From NCBI GenBank assembly GCA_016841955.1, contig JAENYE010000002.1, positions 44,769 through 108,768 on the forward strand: a stretch of DNA of 64,000 nucleotides, read 5' to 3'. A program made the position numbers and the translations under genes. Of this stretch, positions 46,179-54,904 are shown in pieces. This DNA comes from Methanobacteriota archaeon. Lineage in GTDB: Archaea > Halobacteriota > Methanomicrobia > Methanomicrobiales > Methanoculleaceae. The notes under the pieces were generated by a model. The model did not search any database and was not told the DNA's origin. It was given only the letters and a program-made list of their open reading frames with translations. Every line of letters begins with the position of its first letter. Within the stretch, counting starts at the first letter, position 1.

Positions 46179-46846
46179 CGGAGAACCCTCCACATGGTCG
46201 GGTAAAAGCACGTCTCCTCGAGCGCAGAAAAGACCTCTTCCGGCGTGCCGTGGTGCCGGACCCGGCCATCCTCCATGAAGAGGACATAGTCCGCCCCGGC
46301 CGCGGTGTCCATCGACTGCGTGCACCAGAGCACGTGGGCCGCCGTGCTCTCCTGCACGACGCGGTAGACACGCTCCGCCGTCCCGGCATCAAGGTGCGAG
46401 TCGGCCTCGTCCAGGACGAGCACCTCGGGGTCGTCGGCACAGGCCGCGGCCAGCGCGACGAGGGCCTTCTCGCCCCCGGAGAGGGCCGAGACCTTTTTTC
46501 CGAGAAGGTGCTGGATGCCGACCTTCCCGGCGGCCGCTCCGACCCTCTCGTCCGTCTCGCGGCAGGGATGGTGGCGAAACCGGGGGGCCGACGCGATCTC
46601 GTCGTATACCCGGGAGAAGAGGAGCGTCCGGTCGGGGAACTCCCCGACCCACCCGACCTTCACGGCGGACGGCGGGCGGCCGAGGAGCCGGACCGTCCCC
46701 GCCCGGGGCTCTTCGATGCCAGAGCTGATCGCGAGCAGCGTCGTCTTGCCGCTCCCGTTCGGCCCGATCACGGCAATGTGGCGCGCATCCACCGTAAGGT
46801 CAGGGATATCGACGATCCGGTGCCGCAGACCGGCGACGCGGATCAT
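46175..46846 (-). CDS. ECF transporter ATP-binding subunit, first
   Basis: 223 aa from the ATG at 46846, which overlaps the bioY stop (ATGA). Walker A is GPNGSGKTTLLAIS, signature LSGGEKALVALA, Walker B VLVLDEADSHLD, and the switch region reads VLWCTQSMD with Gln in place of the usual His. The lack of that His suggests that ATP hydrolysis at this site may be weak and that the two ATPases form an asymmetric pair. Gene order bioY-ATPase-ATPase-EcfT. Confidence 0.87.
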   Translation of the reverse strand: MIRVAGLRHRIVDIPDLTVDARHIAVIGPNGSGKTTLLAISSGIEEPRAGTVRLLGRPPSAVKVGWVGEFPDRTLLFSRVYDEIASAPRFRHHPCRETDERVGAAAGKVGIQHLLGKKVSALSGGEKALVALAAACADDPEVLVLDEADSHLDAGTAERVYRVVQESTAAHVLWCTQSMDTAAGADYVLFMEDGRVRHHGTPEEVFSALEETCFYPTMWRVLR

Positions 46847-47340
46847 GCCACCCGCTTTCCTATGGCGTACGCGGCTGCGACCTTCACGACGGCACCGACG
46901 ACGAACGGGGCGACGCCGACCAGGATCGCCTGGGGAAGCGAGAGCGACGCCGACCAGGCAAGCCATGCGACGCCGAAGAGGTAGGTCAGAGAGGTCGCCG
47001 CGATCAGCCCTGCGACCCGGGACTTCGGCGACTCATGCTCGTAGGCGAGCCCGACGACGAGGGCGGCGGGGATAAAGCCGACCAGGAACCCCCCCGTGGG
47101 ACCGAGGAGCACCCCGAGGCCCGCCGTGCCGTTATGATAGACCGGGAGGCCTGCCGCCCCGAGGAGGACGTAGAGGGTGACGGGGATCACCGCATACCGC
47201 TTCATGACGACCCCGGAGAGGAGCACGAAGAGGGTCTGGAGCGTAAGCGGGACCGGGGGCAGCGGGATGGATATCCAGCTCCCGGCAGCGATCAGCGCGA
47301 CGAACGTACCACTGTAGGCGAGGATCTGGGTGCGGTGCAT
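46843..47340 (-). CDS. bioY: Biotin transporter substrate-binding subunit
   Basis: 165 aa from the ATG at 47340 (MHRTQILAYSG); an in-frame start 4 codons upstream is possible. BioY features: ISIPLPPVPLTLQTLFVLLS near the N-terminus and LLGAAGLPVYHNGTAGLGVL, then LLGPTGGFLVGFIPA, with about six helices. It binds biotin in the membrane and works with the ATPase and T subunits encoded next to it. A BirA-type operator lies 42-71 bp upstream, so biotin probably represses the operon. Confidence 0.94.
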   Translation of the reverse strand: MHRTQILAYSGTFVALIAAGSWISIPLPPVPLTLQTLFVLLSGVVMKRYAVIPVTLYVLLGAAGLPVYHNGTAGLGVLLGPTGGFLVGFIPAALVVGLAYEHESPKSRVAGLIAATSLTYLFGVAWLAWSASLSLPQAILVGVAPFVVGAVVKVAAAYAIGKRVA

Positions 47341-47381
47341 CATATCGACCATTCAAATTGAATGGCCGACAATAAAAATCC

Positions 47382-47411
47382 TGTCAACCAAAAAATATCG
47401 GGCGGTTGACA
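47382..47411. promoter_or_regulatory. BirA-type operator upstream of bioY
   Basis: TGTCAACC (47382-47389), a 14-bp spacer, GGTTGACA (47404-47411): a perfect 8-bp inverted repeat matching the known BirA site form TGTNAACC-N14/15-GGTTNACA. It sits between birA and bioY. On the bioY strand the repeat is followed by an AT-rich TTTTTATT, a likely TATA element, and by ATTCAA-A-TTGAAT (47351-47363), a second small palindrome. BirA carrying biotinyl-AMP would block transcription of the uptake and pyc genes. Confidence 0.78.
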
Positions 47412-47419
47412 AGGAGACT

Positions 47420-48406
47420 CTAGAGCTGGAAACAGTCCCCGGCGATAACCCGCTCTATCTTCCCGTTGTCTTTGCGGATGATCAGGGCGCCGTGCTCATC
47501 GATATCGATGGCCTCTCCCGCAAAAGTCTTGTTGATGGTCTTGATGGCCACACGGTGGTCGAGGGTCAGGGAAAGGCTCTTCCACTCGCGGATAATGGAA
47601 TCGTACTCGCCGTCCTCAAGCTGCTGGTAACGCAGTTCGAACTCCCAGAGGACCCGGGCAAGAAGCGCCACGCGGTCGACCTCGCGGCCGACCTCGGCCT
47701 GGAGCGTGGTCACCGTGTCCCTCAGGTTCGACGAGAGTTCGTCGAGAGGAACGTTCGCGTCGATCCCGATCCCGAGGAGGGTGTAGTGCACGGTATCCGC
47801 CTCTGCGGTGAGCTCCAGGAGCAGCCCGGCGACCTTTTTGTCCCCGACGAAGATGTCGTTGGGCCACTTGATGAGCGCACTGATGCCGTACTCCTTCCGG
47901 ATGGCGCGGGCAATCGCGATCGACCCGGCCATGGTGATCATGAAGAGATGGTCGAGCGGGATCTTCGGTTTCAAGAGAATGGTGGCCCAGATGCCGCCGG
48001 CAGGCGAGACCCAGGAGCGTCCGAGCCTTCCTACCCCACCGGTCTGCTCTTCGGCGATGACCACCATGCCGTGCAGTTTTTCAGGATCGGTCTCGTCGGC
48101 AAGTTTCCTCCCGACCCAGCTCGTGGAGGCGGTGCTGTCGAAGTGGCGGACCTGTCTTCCGATGAACCGGGTGCGGAGCTGCTTGCGGATCTCGTACGGG
48201 AGGAGCCTGTCGGTCTTCACTTCGAGGCGGTATCCTTCCGCCCGCGACGACGATATACTGTATCCCAACCTCCGGAGTTCGCGGATCTGTTTCCAGACAG
48301 CCGATCGGGTGATGCCCAGTTGCTCTGCAATCCGTTCGCCCGATACCGGGCCGGGCGATTCTTCGAGAATCTTCAGTACGTTGATTGCCGTATCCTTCAT
48401 GTCCAT
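47420..48406 (-). CDS. birA: Bifunctional biotin-protein ligase / biotin operon repressor
   Basis: 328 aa. The N-terminal winged helix (about 5-65, GERIAEQLGITRSAVWKQIR) is the BirA DNA-binding domain. The ligase domain has the biotinyl-AMP loop TGGVGRLGRSWVSPAGG, IKWPNDIFVGDKKVAGLLLE, and a C-terminal SH3-like domain (about 270-328). It makes biotinyl-AMP, attaches biotin to PycB and represses the biotin genes. Its ATG overlaps the DUF2111 stop by 1 bp. The operator just downstream is its probable target. Confidence 0.96.
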   Translation of the reverse strand: MDMKDTAINVLKILEESPGPVSGERIAEQLGITRSAVWKQIRELRRLGYSISSSRAEGYRLEVKTDRLLPYEIRKQLRTRFIGRQVRHFDSTASTSWVGRKLADETDPEKLHGMVVIAEEQTGGVGRLGRSWVSPAGGIWATILLKPKIPLDHLFMITMAGSIAIARAIRKEYGISALIKWPNDIFVGDKKVAGLLLELTAEADTVHYTLLGIGIDANVPLDELSSNLRDTVTTLQAEVGREVDRVALLARVLWEFELRYQQLEDGEYDSIIREWKSLSLTLDHRVAIKTINKTFAGEAIDIDEHGALIIRKDNGKIERVIAGDCFQL

Positions 48407-48828
48407 TACCTTTTCTCTGCAGGCGACTCGGTCGGGAGCGAACGCGAATCTTCACCGCGCATCTGTCTTCGGATCCCCGCGTTCTGTTCCATGAAGCCCG
48501 CCAGATCAAAGATGCCGGTCACATCGACGATGCCGATCGCACCGATGGCCCTGCCTTCGCCGTCCCTTACCGGCGCCACAACTACCGGGATGCCTTTGTA
48601 AGGCCCTCTCGGCGGCCTGACCCTCAATGTGGCGTTCTCCGCCAGGACCTCCTCGAGGACGGGGCCCGTATAGGCCTCGTCGATGACCTTCCCATCCTCG
48701 ATCCGGACTCCAGGATGGTCGCGGGATCGTGCCGTGACGGGCAGACGGCCAAGCAGATCATGGAGGCAGATCGTGACGGGAATGAGATCGCGCGCGCTCG
48801 AAGAGACAGAGATGATGTATTGCTCCAT
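48406..48828 (-). CDS. DUF2111 family protein
   Basis: 140 aa from the ATG at 48828; a start at 48852 is possible. Resembles archaeal DUF2111: a PAS-like fold with VVVAPVRDGEGRAIGAIG, followed by VDVTGIFDLAGFMEQ. The function is unknown; it looks like a small-ligand sensor. It overlaps birA by one base, so it is in the same transcript. Confidence 0.75.
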   Translation of the reverse strand: MEQYIISVSSSARDLIPVTICLHDLLGRLPVTARSRDHPGVRIEDGKVIDEAYTGPVLEEVLAENATLRVRPPRGPYKGIPVVVAPVRDGEGRAIGAIGIVDVTGIFDLAGFMEQNAGIRRQMRGEDSRSLPTESPAEKR

Positions 48829-48859
48829 GGTCGTATCCCTACTTTCCATCATGGTCTAT

Positions 48860-49438
48860 CTAAAATAAGGTTTCCCTATCGCCGCATGAGAACTCCTTGA
48901 GGAATTCTCGTGAGGGGTACTCATGGATGCTCGAGACCAGGATCATGCCGTCGCCTATCGCCTTCCCAATCAGGAGCGCCTCCCCGGCAGCCGAGGCGGC
49001 AAGCGTCTCGCCGCCGTGGGCCGGGAATGAGCCGTCGCACTCGACGGCGGCGAGGTCGTACCCGGAAAAAAGGGAGGTGTAGTTGCTCTCCCCGACAAAG
49101 CGGACGGAACGCGGCCCGTACGAGAACGCGTAGGTCACCGGGAACGGGAGCCAGTCGTAGGCGTCCTCCCGCGAGCCTCCCGCGCCGAAGACCAGCAGCC
49201 TGCCGCCGTTCTCGACAAAACGCCGGATGCGTCCCTCTGCAGCCCGGAGCGCCGGAAGGAGGTTCGAGTAGTCGGGGTTCGCAAACCCCGTCGGCACGAT
49301 GAGCGAGACGAATCTCCCACGCCAGAAGGGAGAGGCGAGCATGTAGGGGTTGACCGTCTCACAGCAGGCGCCGCAGTCCTCGACGAGCCGCGAGAACATG
49401 AGGGGGCTGTCCCAGAGCAACCCGGTTCTGCAGGTCAC
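48860..49438 (-). CDS. Hypothetical protein, glutamine-amidotransferase-like fold
   Basis: 192 aa. The middle shows a Rossmann-like pattern: FVSLIVPTGFANPDY, RRFVENGGRLLVFGAGG. This recalls class I glutamine-amidotransferase-like proteins without the catalytic Cys elbow. The N-terminal CGACCETVNPY has three Cys. Its ATG overlaps the rtcB stop (ATGA), so it is co-translated with the RNA ligase. Function unknown. Confidence 0.6.
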   Translation of the reverse strand: MTCRTGLLWDSPLMFSRLVEDCGACCETVNPYMLASPFWRGRFVSLIVPTGFANPDYSNLLPALRAAEGRIRRFVENGGRLLVFGAGGSREDAYDWLPFPVTYAFSYGPRSVRFVGESNYTSLFSGYDLAAVECDGSFPAHGGETLAASAAGEALLIGKAIGDGMILVSSIHEYPSREFLKEFSCGDRETLF

Positions 49439-50871
49439 CCCTTGATCACCCCGAGCGGTTCCAGCCGGGCAACGATATCCGAGAGACCCGCTTCGTGCAC
49501 GACACGCACCACTTCCCGGCTCGGCTTATAGACTTTGGGCGCCTCCTCCGCAAGGGCCGAGTCGCTGTGAGCGCGCACCAGGATGCCTTCTCCTGCGAGG
49601 CGTTCCCGGAGTTCCTTCCCGCGGACCTCCTTCTTCGCCTTCGACCGGCTGAGCACCCTGCCGGAGCCGTGGCAGGTACTCCCCCAGGTCTTCTGCATCG
49701 CGGTCGTCGTGCCGTGGAGGAGGTAGGAGGACGTCCCCATGCTCCCGGGGATGATCACCGGCTGCCCGACCGCGGCGTACTCGCGGGGGATGCCCGGGGC
49801 TCCCGGGCCGAACGCCCGCGTCGCGCCTTTGCGGTGGACGCAGACCTCCGTCGACGCGCCGTCGATATCGTGGCGCTCGAACTTGGCGACGTTGTGCGCG
49901 ACATCGTAGATGAGCCGCATCTCGTCGTAGTCGATCCCGAAGAGCTGTGCGAAGACTTTTTTGGCCTCGTGCATGATGACCTGCCGGTTTGCCCAGGCAT
50001 AATTTGCAGCGCAGACCATGCCGCCATAGTAGGCGCGGCCTTCCGGGGAATCGATCGGGGCGCAGGCAAGCTGCCGGTCGGGGAGGTGTATCCCGTATCT
50101 GGCGAGCGCACTCTCGAGCGTCCGTAAGTGGTCGGTGGCGATCTGGTGGCCGAAACCCCGGGAGCCGCAGTGGACCATGAAACAGACCTGCCCTTCGGCG
50201 ACCTCAAAGACCTTTGCCGCTTCGGGGTCGACGATCTCCCTCGCCACCTGGACCTCCAGGAAGTGGTTCCCCGCGCCGAGCGTCCCGAGCTGCGGCACGC
50301 CCCGCTGGCGCGCTTTGGCGCTGACCGCCTCCGGGTCCGCGCCCGGAATCGCACCCTCTCCCTCGCACCGCGCGAGGTCCGCTTCGGTGCCGAACCCGCG
50401 TTCGACCGCCCACCGTGCGCCGTCGACCATGACCCCGGTCAGTTCTTTGTTCGAGACCCGCAGGGCGCTCTTTGAGCCCACGCCGGTCGGCACGACCGCA
50501 AAGAGCCTCTCGATGAGTTCCCGTTTCTTGCCGGCGAGATCGGCCTCTGTCAGGGGTGTCGTGATCAGCCGGACGCCGCAGTTGATGTCGAACCCGACCC
50601 CCCCGGGAGATATGACCCCCTCGGTCATATCGAACGCGGCGACACCGCCGATGGGAAACCCGTATCCCCAGTGGATATCGGGCATGGCAAGCGAGTGCTT
50701 CACAATCCCGGGCAGGGTCGCGACGTTCGCCAGCTGGCGGACGGCCCCTTCTTCGAGGGTCTCCGCCAGCGCCCGGGAGAGAAAGAAACGTCCCGGTACC
50801 CGCATATTGGGGACGTATCCGATGGGGACCTCCCATTCGAGGTCTCCGATCTTATTGATTCCTTCAAGCAT
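49435..50871 (-). CDS. rtcB: RNA-splicing ligase RtcB
   Basis: 478 aa, normal for archaeal RtcB, with no intein. Motifs: GVGFDINCGVRLI (metal-binding Asp and Cys), VHCGSRGFGHQ (His ligands), and GSTCHGSGRVLSRSKA with the His that takes GMP. RtcB joins 2',3'-cyclic phosphate and 5'-OH ends of tRNA exons using GTP and Mn2+. The archease gene lies 9 bp upstream and the intron-containing tRNA-Met in this window is a natural substrate. Confidence 0.97.
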   Translation of the reverse strand: MLEGINKIGDLEWEVPIGYVPNMRVPGRFFLSRALAETLEEGAVRQLANVATLPGIVKHSLAMPDIHWGYGFPIGGVAAFDMTEGVISPGGVGFDINCGVRLITTPLTEADLAGKKRELIERLFAVVPTGVGSKSALRVSNKELTGVMVDGARWAVERGFGTEADLARCEGEGAIPGADPEAVSAKARQRGVPQLGTLGAGNHFLEVQVAREIVDPEAAKVFEVAEGQVCFMVHCGSRGFGHQIATDHLRTLESALARYGIHLPDRQLACAPIDSPEGRAYYGGMVCAANYAWANRQVIMHEAKKVFAQLFGIDYDEMRLIYDVAHNVAKFERHDIDGASTEVCVHRKGATRAFGPGAPGIPREYAAVGQPVIIPGSMGTSSYLLHGTTTAMQKTWGSTCHGSGRVLSRSKAKKEVRGKELRERLAGEGILVRAHSDSALAEEAPKVYKPSREVVRVVHEAGLSDIVARLEPLGVIKG

Positions 50872-50880
50872 AGGGATCCC

Positions 50881-51288
50881 TCAGATATCGAAGATGATCT
50901 CCACCACATAGGTCTCTTCGTCTTTAACGATTTCGAGCCCGAAGTAGGATATGCCCTTGATCAGAGTCCCCGCAGAGTGCCGTGCAGGGTCGAAGGGCTC
51001 GCCCCTGAGAGCGGCGACAAGGCGGGTGCCCCGGACATCGACGTCGAAGGTGCAGAAGACGATATTCTCGACGTCGGTGATGAAGAGCAGTTCCGAGAGG
51101 TAGTCGATAAGGAGGGACTCGAGGTCATCCGCCTCGAGGGAGATCTGCCGTTCGATACTCCGGTCCTCGCAGGGGCCGTACATCACGTGGAACATGGCCC
51201 GGCCTGCGTCGGCAAAGATCTCGTTTATGGTCGCGCCCCGCACCCGCATGAGGACATCGGCGGTATGCTCCAGTTCTTCGAAACTCAT
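50881..51288 (-). CDS. Archease, activator of RtcB
   Basis: 135 aa. Conserved archease features: ELEHTADVLMRVRGATINEI at the start with the metal-binding Asp, LESLLIDYLSELLFITD in the middle, and HSAGTLIKGISYFGLEI near the end. Archease speeds the guanylylation of RtcB and lets it turn over. It is just upstream of rtcB in the same transcript. Confidence 0.94.
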   Translation of the reverse strand: MSFEELEHTADVLMRVRGATINEIFADAGRAMFHVMYGPCEDRSIERQISLEADDLESLLIDYLSELLFITDVENIVFCTFDVDVRGTRLVAALRGEPFDPARHSAGTLIKGISYFGLEIVKDEETYVVEIIFDI

Positions 51289-51291
51289 GGT

Positions 51292-51561
51292 CTAGAAGTC
51301 TTCGTAGAATATAGGAATCATTCCCCTGTGGATGGAATCGATGTAGCGGGCCTGGTATTTCGAGATATAGACGGTATAATCGCCGACCGGGATCTGCAGG
51401 TCGGTAATCTTCGGCGGTTTGACCGATGTCGGCAGGAGGATCGGTCCGCTGCAGGATGTGCTCACTCTGAAGTCGCGTTTTCTCTGGAGAACATACGATC
51501 GGACGTCTTCCGTGACATATATACTCCGCGACTGTCCTGACTCCCCAACGTCGCTCTGCAT
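51292..51561 (-). CDS. Small conserved hypothetical protein
   Basis: 89 aa, starting MQSDVGESGQSRSIYVTEDV. Reads as beta-strand-rich: RDFRVSTSCSGPILLPTS, then LQIPVGDYTVYISKYQ. Ends 4 bp before the archease ATG, so it is in the same transcript. It may be a small substrate or assembly factor, but nothing shows this. Confidence 0.6.
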   Translation of the reverse strand: MQSDVGESGQSRSIYVTEDVRSYVLQRKRDFRVSTSCSGPILLPTSVKPPKITDLQIPVGDYTVYISKYQARYIDSIHRGMIPIFYEDF

Positions 51562-51615
51562 GATAGTCCTCCATATTTGTTCTGGGTGTAAAAAAAGAAG
51601 TATGGTTTTTGAGTG

Positions 51616-51930
51616 TTACGTTGTCCCGAGGATCTTCGCCACCACGTCTACGTACTGGTCTTTCAGCTCGTAGATGGTGTTCGTTCCCTCCGCGTTCCGC
51701 CTCACGTGCAGGATGCCTATCCGGGACGCGATGATGCCTACCATGGATGCGATGGAGTGGTAACTGATCGAGAACTGCTTCTGCAACTTCTCGTAGATCT
51801 GGGGTATGGTAAGGGATTTTACCTTTACGAACAGGTTGAGCAACTCGTGCCGGATTCCGTCCCGGTCCCGTGAGAGATAACCTTTGAGTCGAGCTTCTAT
51901 CTCTTTTTTGAGCTCATAGGGCGATCTCAT
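51616..51930 (-). CDS. DUF2551 family winged-helix protein
   Basis: 104 aa. Residues 15-100 are helical with a winged-helix arrangement: LTIPQIYEKLQKQFSISYHS, then IASMVGIIASRIGILHVRR and the wing TNTIYELKDQY. This fits archaeal DUF2551, likely a DNA-binding regulator. A TATA box 21-30 bp before the ATG suggests a leaderless transcript. First gene of the minus-strand series. Confidence 0.8.
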   Translation of the reverse strand: MRSPYELKKEIEARLKGYLSRDRDGIRHELLNLFVKVKSLTIPQIYEKLQKQFSISYHSIASMVGIIASRIGILHVRRNAEGTNTIYELKDQYVDVVAKILGTT

Positions 51931-51950
51931 ATGTGCTTGTGATTCGGTAT

Positions 51951-51960
51951 TTTATATATA
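51951..51960 (-). promoter_or_regulatory. TATA box of the DUF2551 gene
   Basis: On the minus strand TATATATAAA ends 21 bp before the start codon at 51930. With an archaeal start site about 25 bp from the TATA centre, transcription begins at or near the ATG, so there is little or no leader. Confidence 0.65.
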
Positions 51961-52192
51961 TCTTTTCTTTTCAATCATTAAATCGGAGATTCTGCCAGTA
52001 GGACGACAATTGTCTGACGAAATGGGATCGGATGGAGTATAACAACACCGTTTGCCTGAAAATTGGTCATACGCGGTTTAATGCGCTTTTACGTGAAAAT
52101 AATCACGATTTCATAACACCCCCCATGACCCTCTTCCCTGCGCGCGTCTCCAACGCCGCCTCATCCAGCAGGGAGCGACGGACGGGACGTCC

Positions 52193-52277
52193 GGAGCTTG
52201 AGCACCGTCAGGTGCGAGTTGCGACTGGCCGAAGGTGCGACTGCCGTTCCGACAGGAGCTTGAGCACCGCAAGGTGC
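52193..52277. repeat. Two GCACC/GGTGC hairpin repeats
   Basis: GGAGCTTGA followed by GCACC-GTCA-GGTGC (52202-52215), and again GGAGCTTGA with GCACC-GCAA-GGTGC (52264-52277). Same family as at 13690 but in the opposite orientation. The interval 51961-52401 holds no gene. Confidence 0.65.
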
Positions 52278-52401
52278 GACCGGGTTCCCTTCCCCGTCGG
52301 GCAACTCCCGGGACATTCCGGCGTTATCAGGCTGAATGCCGATTCGCGCCATACATGCATGAGCAACCCTTTAACCTTTTACAATCGTACACTCATACAG
52401 C

Positions 52402-53256
52402 ATGGAATTTGTCAGATACGACGTCAACAAATACTCTCCGCGGCAGATGGTAGCGCTGCCCCTCGTTCTTCTTCTTCTTGCCGGAGTCCTGCTTGGCTAC
52501 ACCACGCTCGCCACCGGCCTGCCCATAACACCGGGCATCGACTTTGCGGGAGGAACGGCGGTCACGGTGTTCACCTCTGATGGCAGAGAGACGGTAGAGG
52601 CGGCCTTCTCCGGGTACCCGCTGTTATCGGTGGGCGAGGGTATCGGCAACGGGAAATACATCCAGTTCGGCCCTATGGACGATGCCCAGTACCGGAGCCT
52701 CGTTGCGCTCATCAATGAGAAATATCCCGATGCTAAGATAGACCAGATCGGTGAGACGTTCGGAAAGACGCTCCAGGGCCAGGCCTTCCTCGCCCTGATC
52801 TTCTCGTTCATCGGGATGGCCGTCGTGGTCTTCATAGCGTTCCGGAACGTGGTGCCGGCGGGTGCGGTCGTCCTCTCCGCCTTCGCCGATATCGCCGTCA
52901 CCGGCGCAATCATGCAGATCATCGGCATCCCGCTCTCCCTCGGAACGACGGCAGCCCTGCTGATGCTGATCGGCTACTCCGTCGACAGCGATATCCTGCT
53001 GACCACGCGCCTCTTAAAGCGCAAGGGGAAACTCGACGAGAAACTCGCCGGAGCCTTCAGGACCGGGATCATCATGACGACCACGACCATCGCAGCCATC
53101 GCAGCCATGTGGGTCGTCGCTACGGCGGGACAGATCCAGATCATCAGCGAGATCGCAAGCGTCCTCCTCATCGGGCTCTTCGTCGACATGATGAACACCT
53201 GGATGCTGAACGCCGGGATACTCAAGGAATACATCCTCCGGAGCGGTAAAAAATGA
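52402..53256 (+). CDS. secF: Protein translocase subunit SecF
   Basis: 284 aa, six membrane helices. N-terminal YDVNKYSPRQMVALP then TPGIDFAGGTAVTVF (the SecF/SecD signature GxDFxGG), a periplasm-side domain to about 125, then FIGMAVVVFIAFRNVVPAGA and IGYSVDSDILLTTRLLKRK. SecF with SecD pulls proteins through the Sec channel using the ion gradient. The ATGA overlap with secD shows coupled translation; the order secF-secD is the archaeal one. Confidence 0.96.
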   Translation: MEFVRYDVNKYSPRQMVALPLVLLLLAGVLLGYTTLATGLPITPGIDFAGGTAVTVFTSDGRETVEAAFSGYPLLSVGEGIGNGKYIQFGPMDDAQYRSLVALINEKYPDAKIDQIGETFGKTLQGQAFLALIFSFIGMAVVVFIAFRNVVPAGAVVLSAFADIAVTGAIMQIIGIPLSLGTTAALLMLIGYSVDSDILLTTRLLKRKGKLDEKLAGAFRTGIIMTTTTIAAIAAMWVVATAGQIQIISEIASVLLIGLFVDMMNTWMLNAGILKEYILRSGKK

Positions 53257-54710
53257 ATAGCGAAACCATCAAGAACCTCGTCAAGGACTGGCGGGTTGCC
53301 CTGGTGCTCCTGCTGGTCGTCGGCTCCCTCGTCGGCATCTACCTTGCGCCCCCGAGCCCGGAGAAGGGGCTTGAGGGAAACCTTCAGTTCGGCCTCGATC
53401 TCCAGGGTGGGTCGTGGCTGCAGATGGAGTTCCAGTCCGTCGTCGTGGCCTATTCGACCGACGGATCGGTCGGAGACCTCATAGAGAACCTGCAGACGAG
53501 CCTCGAGGCAGATGTGATCCAGATCGACGAGAACCACCTCGAGATCAGGAAGAGCGTCTCCCGTGCCGACCTTGAACCGATCTTTTCGGCATCAAACGCC
53601 TCGATCGTCACCTATCAGAAGGGCGTATCATCGTTTACTGCAGACGAGGTGAAACAGATCCTCAACGAGAAGGTGAACGCTCTCGGGATGCAGGACGCAA
53701 GGATCAACCTGCTCACCCCGACAGGAAGCGACTACCCGCAGTACGTGCGGATAGAACTTGCCGGCGTGGATATGGCGACGGCGCAGGAGATCGTCGGCAA
53801 ACAGGGCCTGTTCGAGATCCGGGTCCAGACAACCGGAAACGAGACCGAGCATGTCCTTTACGGCGACCAGATCACCAGCGTCGGCGTGCCGCAGAGGGAC
53901 TTCGATGGCACATGGGGCGTTTCGTTCTCGTTCACCGATGCGGGTGCCCAGGCGTTCCGTGAGGCCGCCCTCTCATCCGGAGCGGTCGACAACCCGAACG
54001 CCCATCACCTCGTGATGCTCCTCGACAACGAGACCGTCTACAGTGCTCCCCTCGCCGGGACCCTTGTGACGGAGCTCCGGTCGGGCCCGGTCAGGTCGCT
54101 CTCTGCGAGCACCGGAACCGGCGACTCCGGACTTGAGGATGCGATGACGCTTGAGATCCACCTGCGGGCCGGTGCGCTGCCGGTGCAGGTGGATATCGTC
54201 GGGTCCGGTTCCGTCCCGGCGGCGCTCGGCGAGCAGTTCAAGATGACGGTCGCCATCGCCGGGCTGCTCGCGCTGCTCACGGTAGGGGTCGTCGTCTACT
54301 ACCGCTACCGCGAACCTGCGATTGTCCTCCCGATGATCGCGACCAACCTCGCCGAGATCATCATCCTGCTCGGGATTGCCCGGTTCATCCAGCAGCTCGA
54401 TCTCGCCGCCATCGCCGGCCTGATAGCGGTGGTGGGTACCGGCATCGACCAGCTCGTCATCATCACGGACGAGGTTCTCCACGAAGGGCGTGTCCCGTCG
54501 CCGAACCTCTATATGAAGCGGTACGGGCGGGCTTTCGGCATCATCGCCGTGGCTGCGGCGACGGTCTTCATCGCGATGCTCCCGCTGGCGCTGATGGATC
54601 TTTCCACTCTTCGGGGCTTTGCCATCATCACCATACTCGGTGTCCTGATCGGCGTCCTGGTCACGAGGCCCGCGTACGGGAAGATAATCATGGCGATCCT
54701 TTCAAAATAA
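53253..54710 (+). CDS. secD: Protein translocase subunit SecD
   Basis: 485 aa. LQFGLDLQGGSWLQME is the SecD motif after the first helix (about 15-32). A large extracytoplasmic domain runs to about 325 (VVGKQGLFEIRVQTTGNETE type sequence), followed by five helices with VVGTGIDQLVIITDEVLHEG. Partner of SecF. It is followed after 15 bp by T-rich DNA. Confidence 0.96.
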   Translation: MNSETIKNLVKDWRVALVLLLVVGSLVGIYLAPPSPEKGLEGNLQFGLDLQGGSWLQMEFQSVVVAYSTDGSVGDLIENLQTSLEADVIQIDENHLEIRKSVSRADLEPIFSASNASIVTYQKGVSSFTADEVKQILNEKVNALGMQDARINLLTPTGSDYPQYVRIELAGVDMATAQEIVGKQGLFEIRVQTTGNETEHVLYGDQITSVGVPQRDFDGTWGVSFSFTDAGAQAFREAALSSGAVDNPNAHHLVMLLDNETVYSAPLAGTLVTELRSGPVRSLSASTGTGDSGLEDAMTLEIHLRAGALPVQVDIVGSGSVPAALGEQFKMTVAIAGLLALLTVGVVVYYRYREPAIVLPMIATNLAEIIILLGIARFIQQLDLAAIAGLIAVVGTGIDQLVIITDEVLHEGRVPSPNLYMKRYGRAFGIIAVAAATVFIAMLPLALMDLSTLRGFAIITILGVLIGVLVTRPAYGKIIMAILSK

Positions 54711-54726
54711 CAACCCTACAACAAAA

Positions 54727-54742
54727 TTTTAGGCACTTTTTT
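54727..54742 (+). terminator. T-rich probable terminator of secF-secD
   Basis: TTTT at 54727-54730 and TTTTTT at 54737-54742, 17-32 bp after the secD stop. Archaeal RNA polymerase stops at such T-runs without needing a hairpin. Confidence 0.45.
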
Positions 54743-54891
54743 GGCAACCAATTTGAGAAATGATGATGAGATCACCCAAAAAAGTTCTCTGAACCTTTGG
54801 TATATCCTAATCAGAGCACTTAAACCCAAGTTTTCTCCTACCAGAACCATATCCAAAGCAAGGGTGGTGAAATGGCTTTCCATTGGGTATC

Positions 54892-54904
54892 GCACCTTCG
54901 GTGC
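54892..54904. repeat. GCACC/GGTGC hairpin repeat
   Basis: GCACC-TTC-GGTGC followed by TCAAGCTCC. Same family as at 24367 and 63764. The rest of 54743-55061 shows no gene. Confidence 0.65.
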
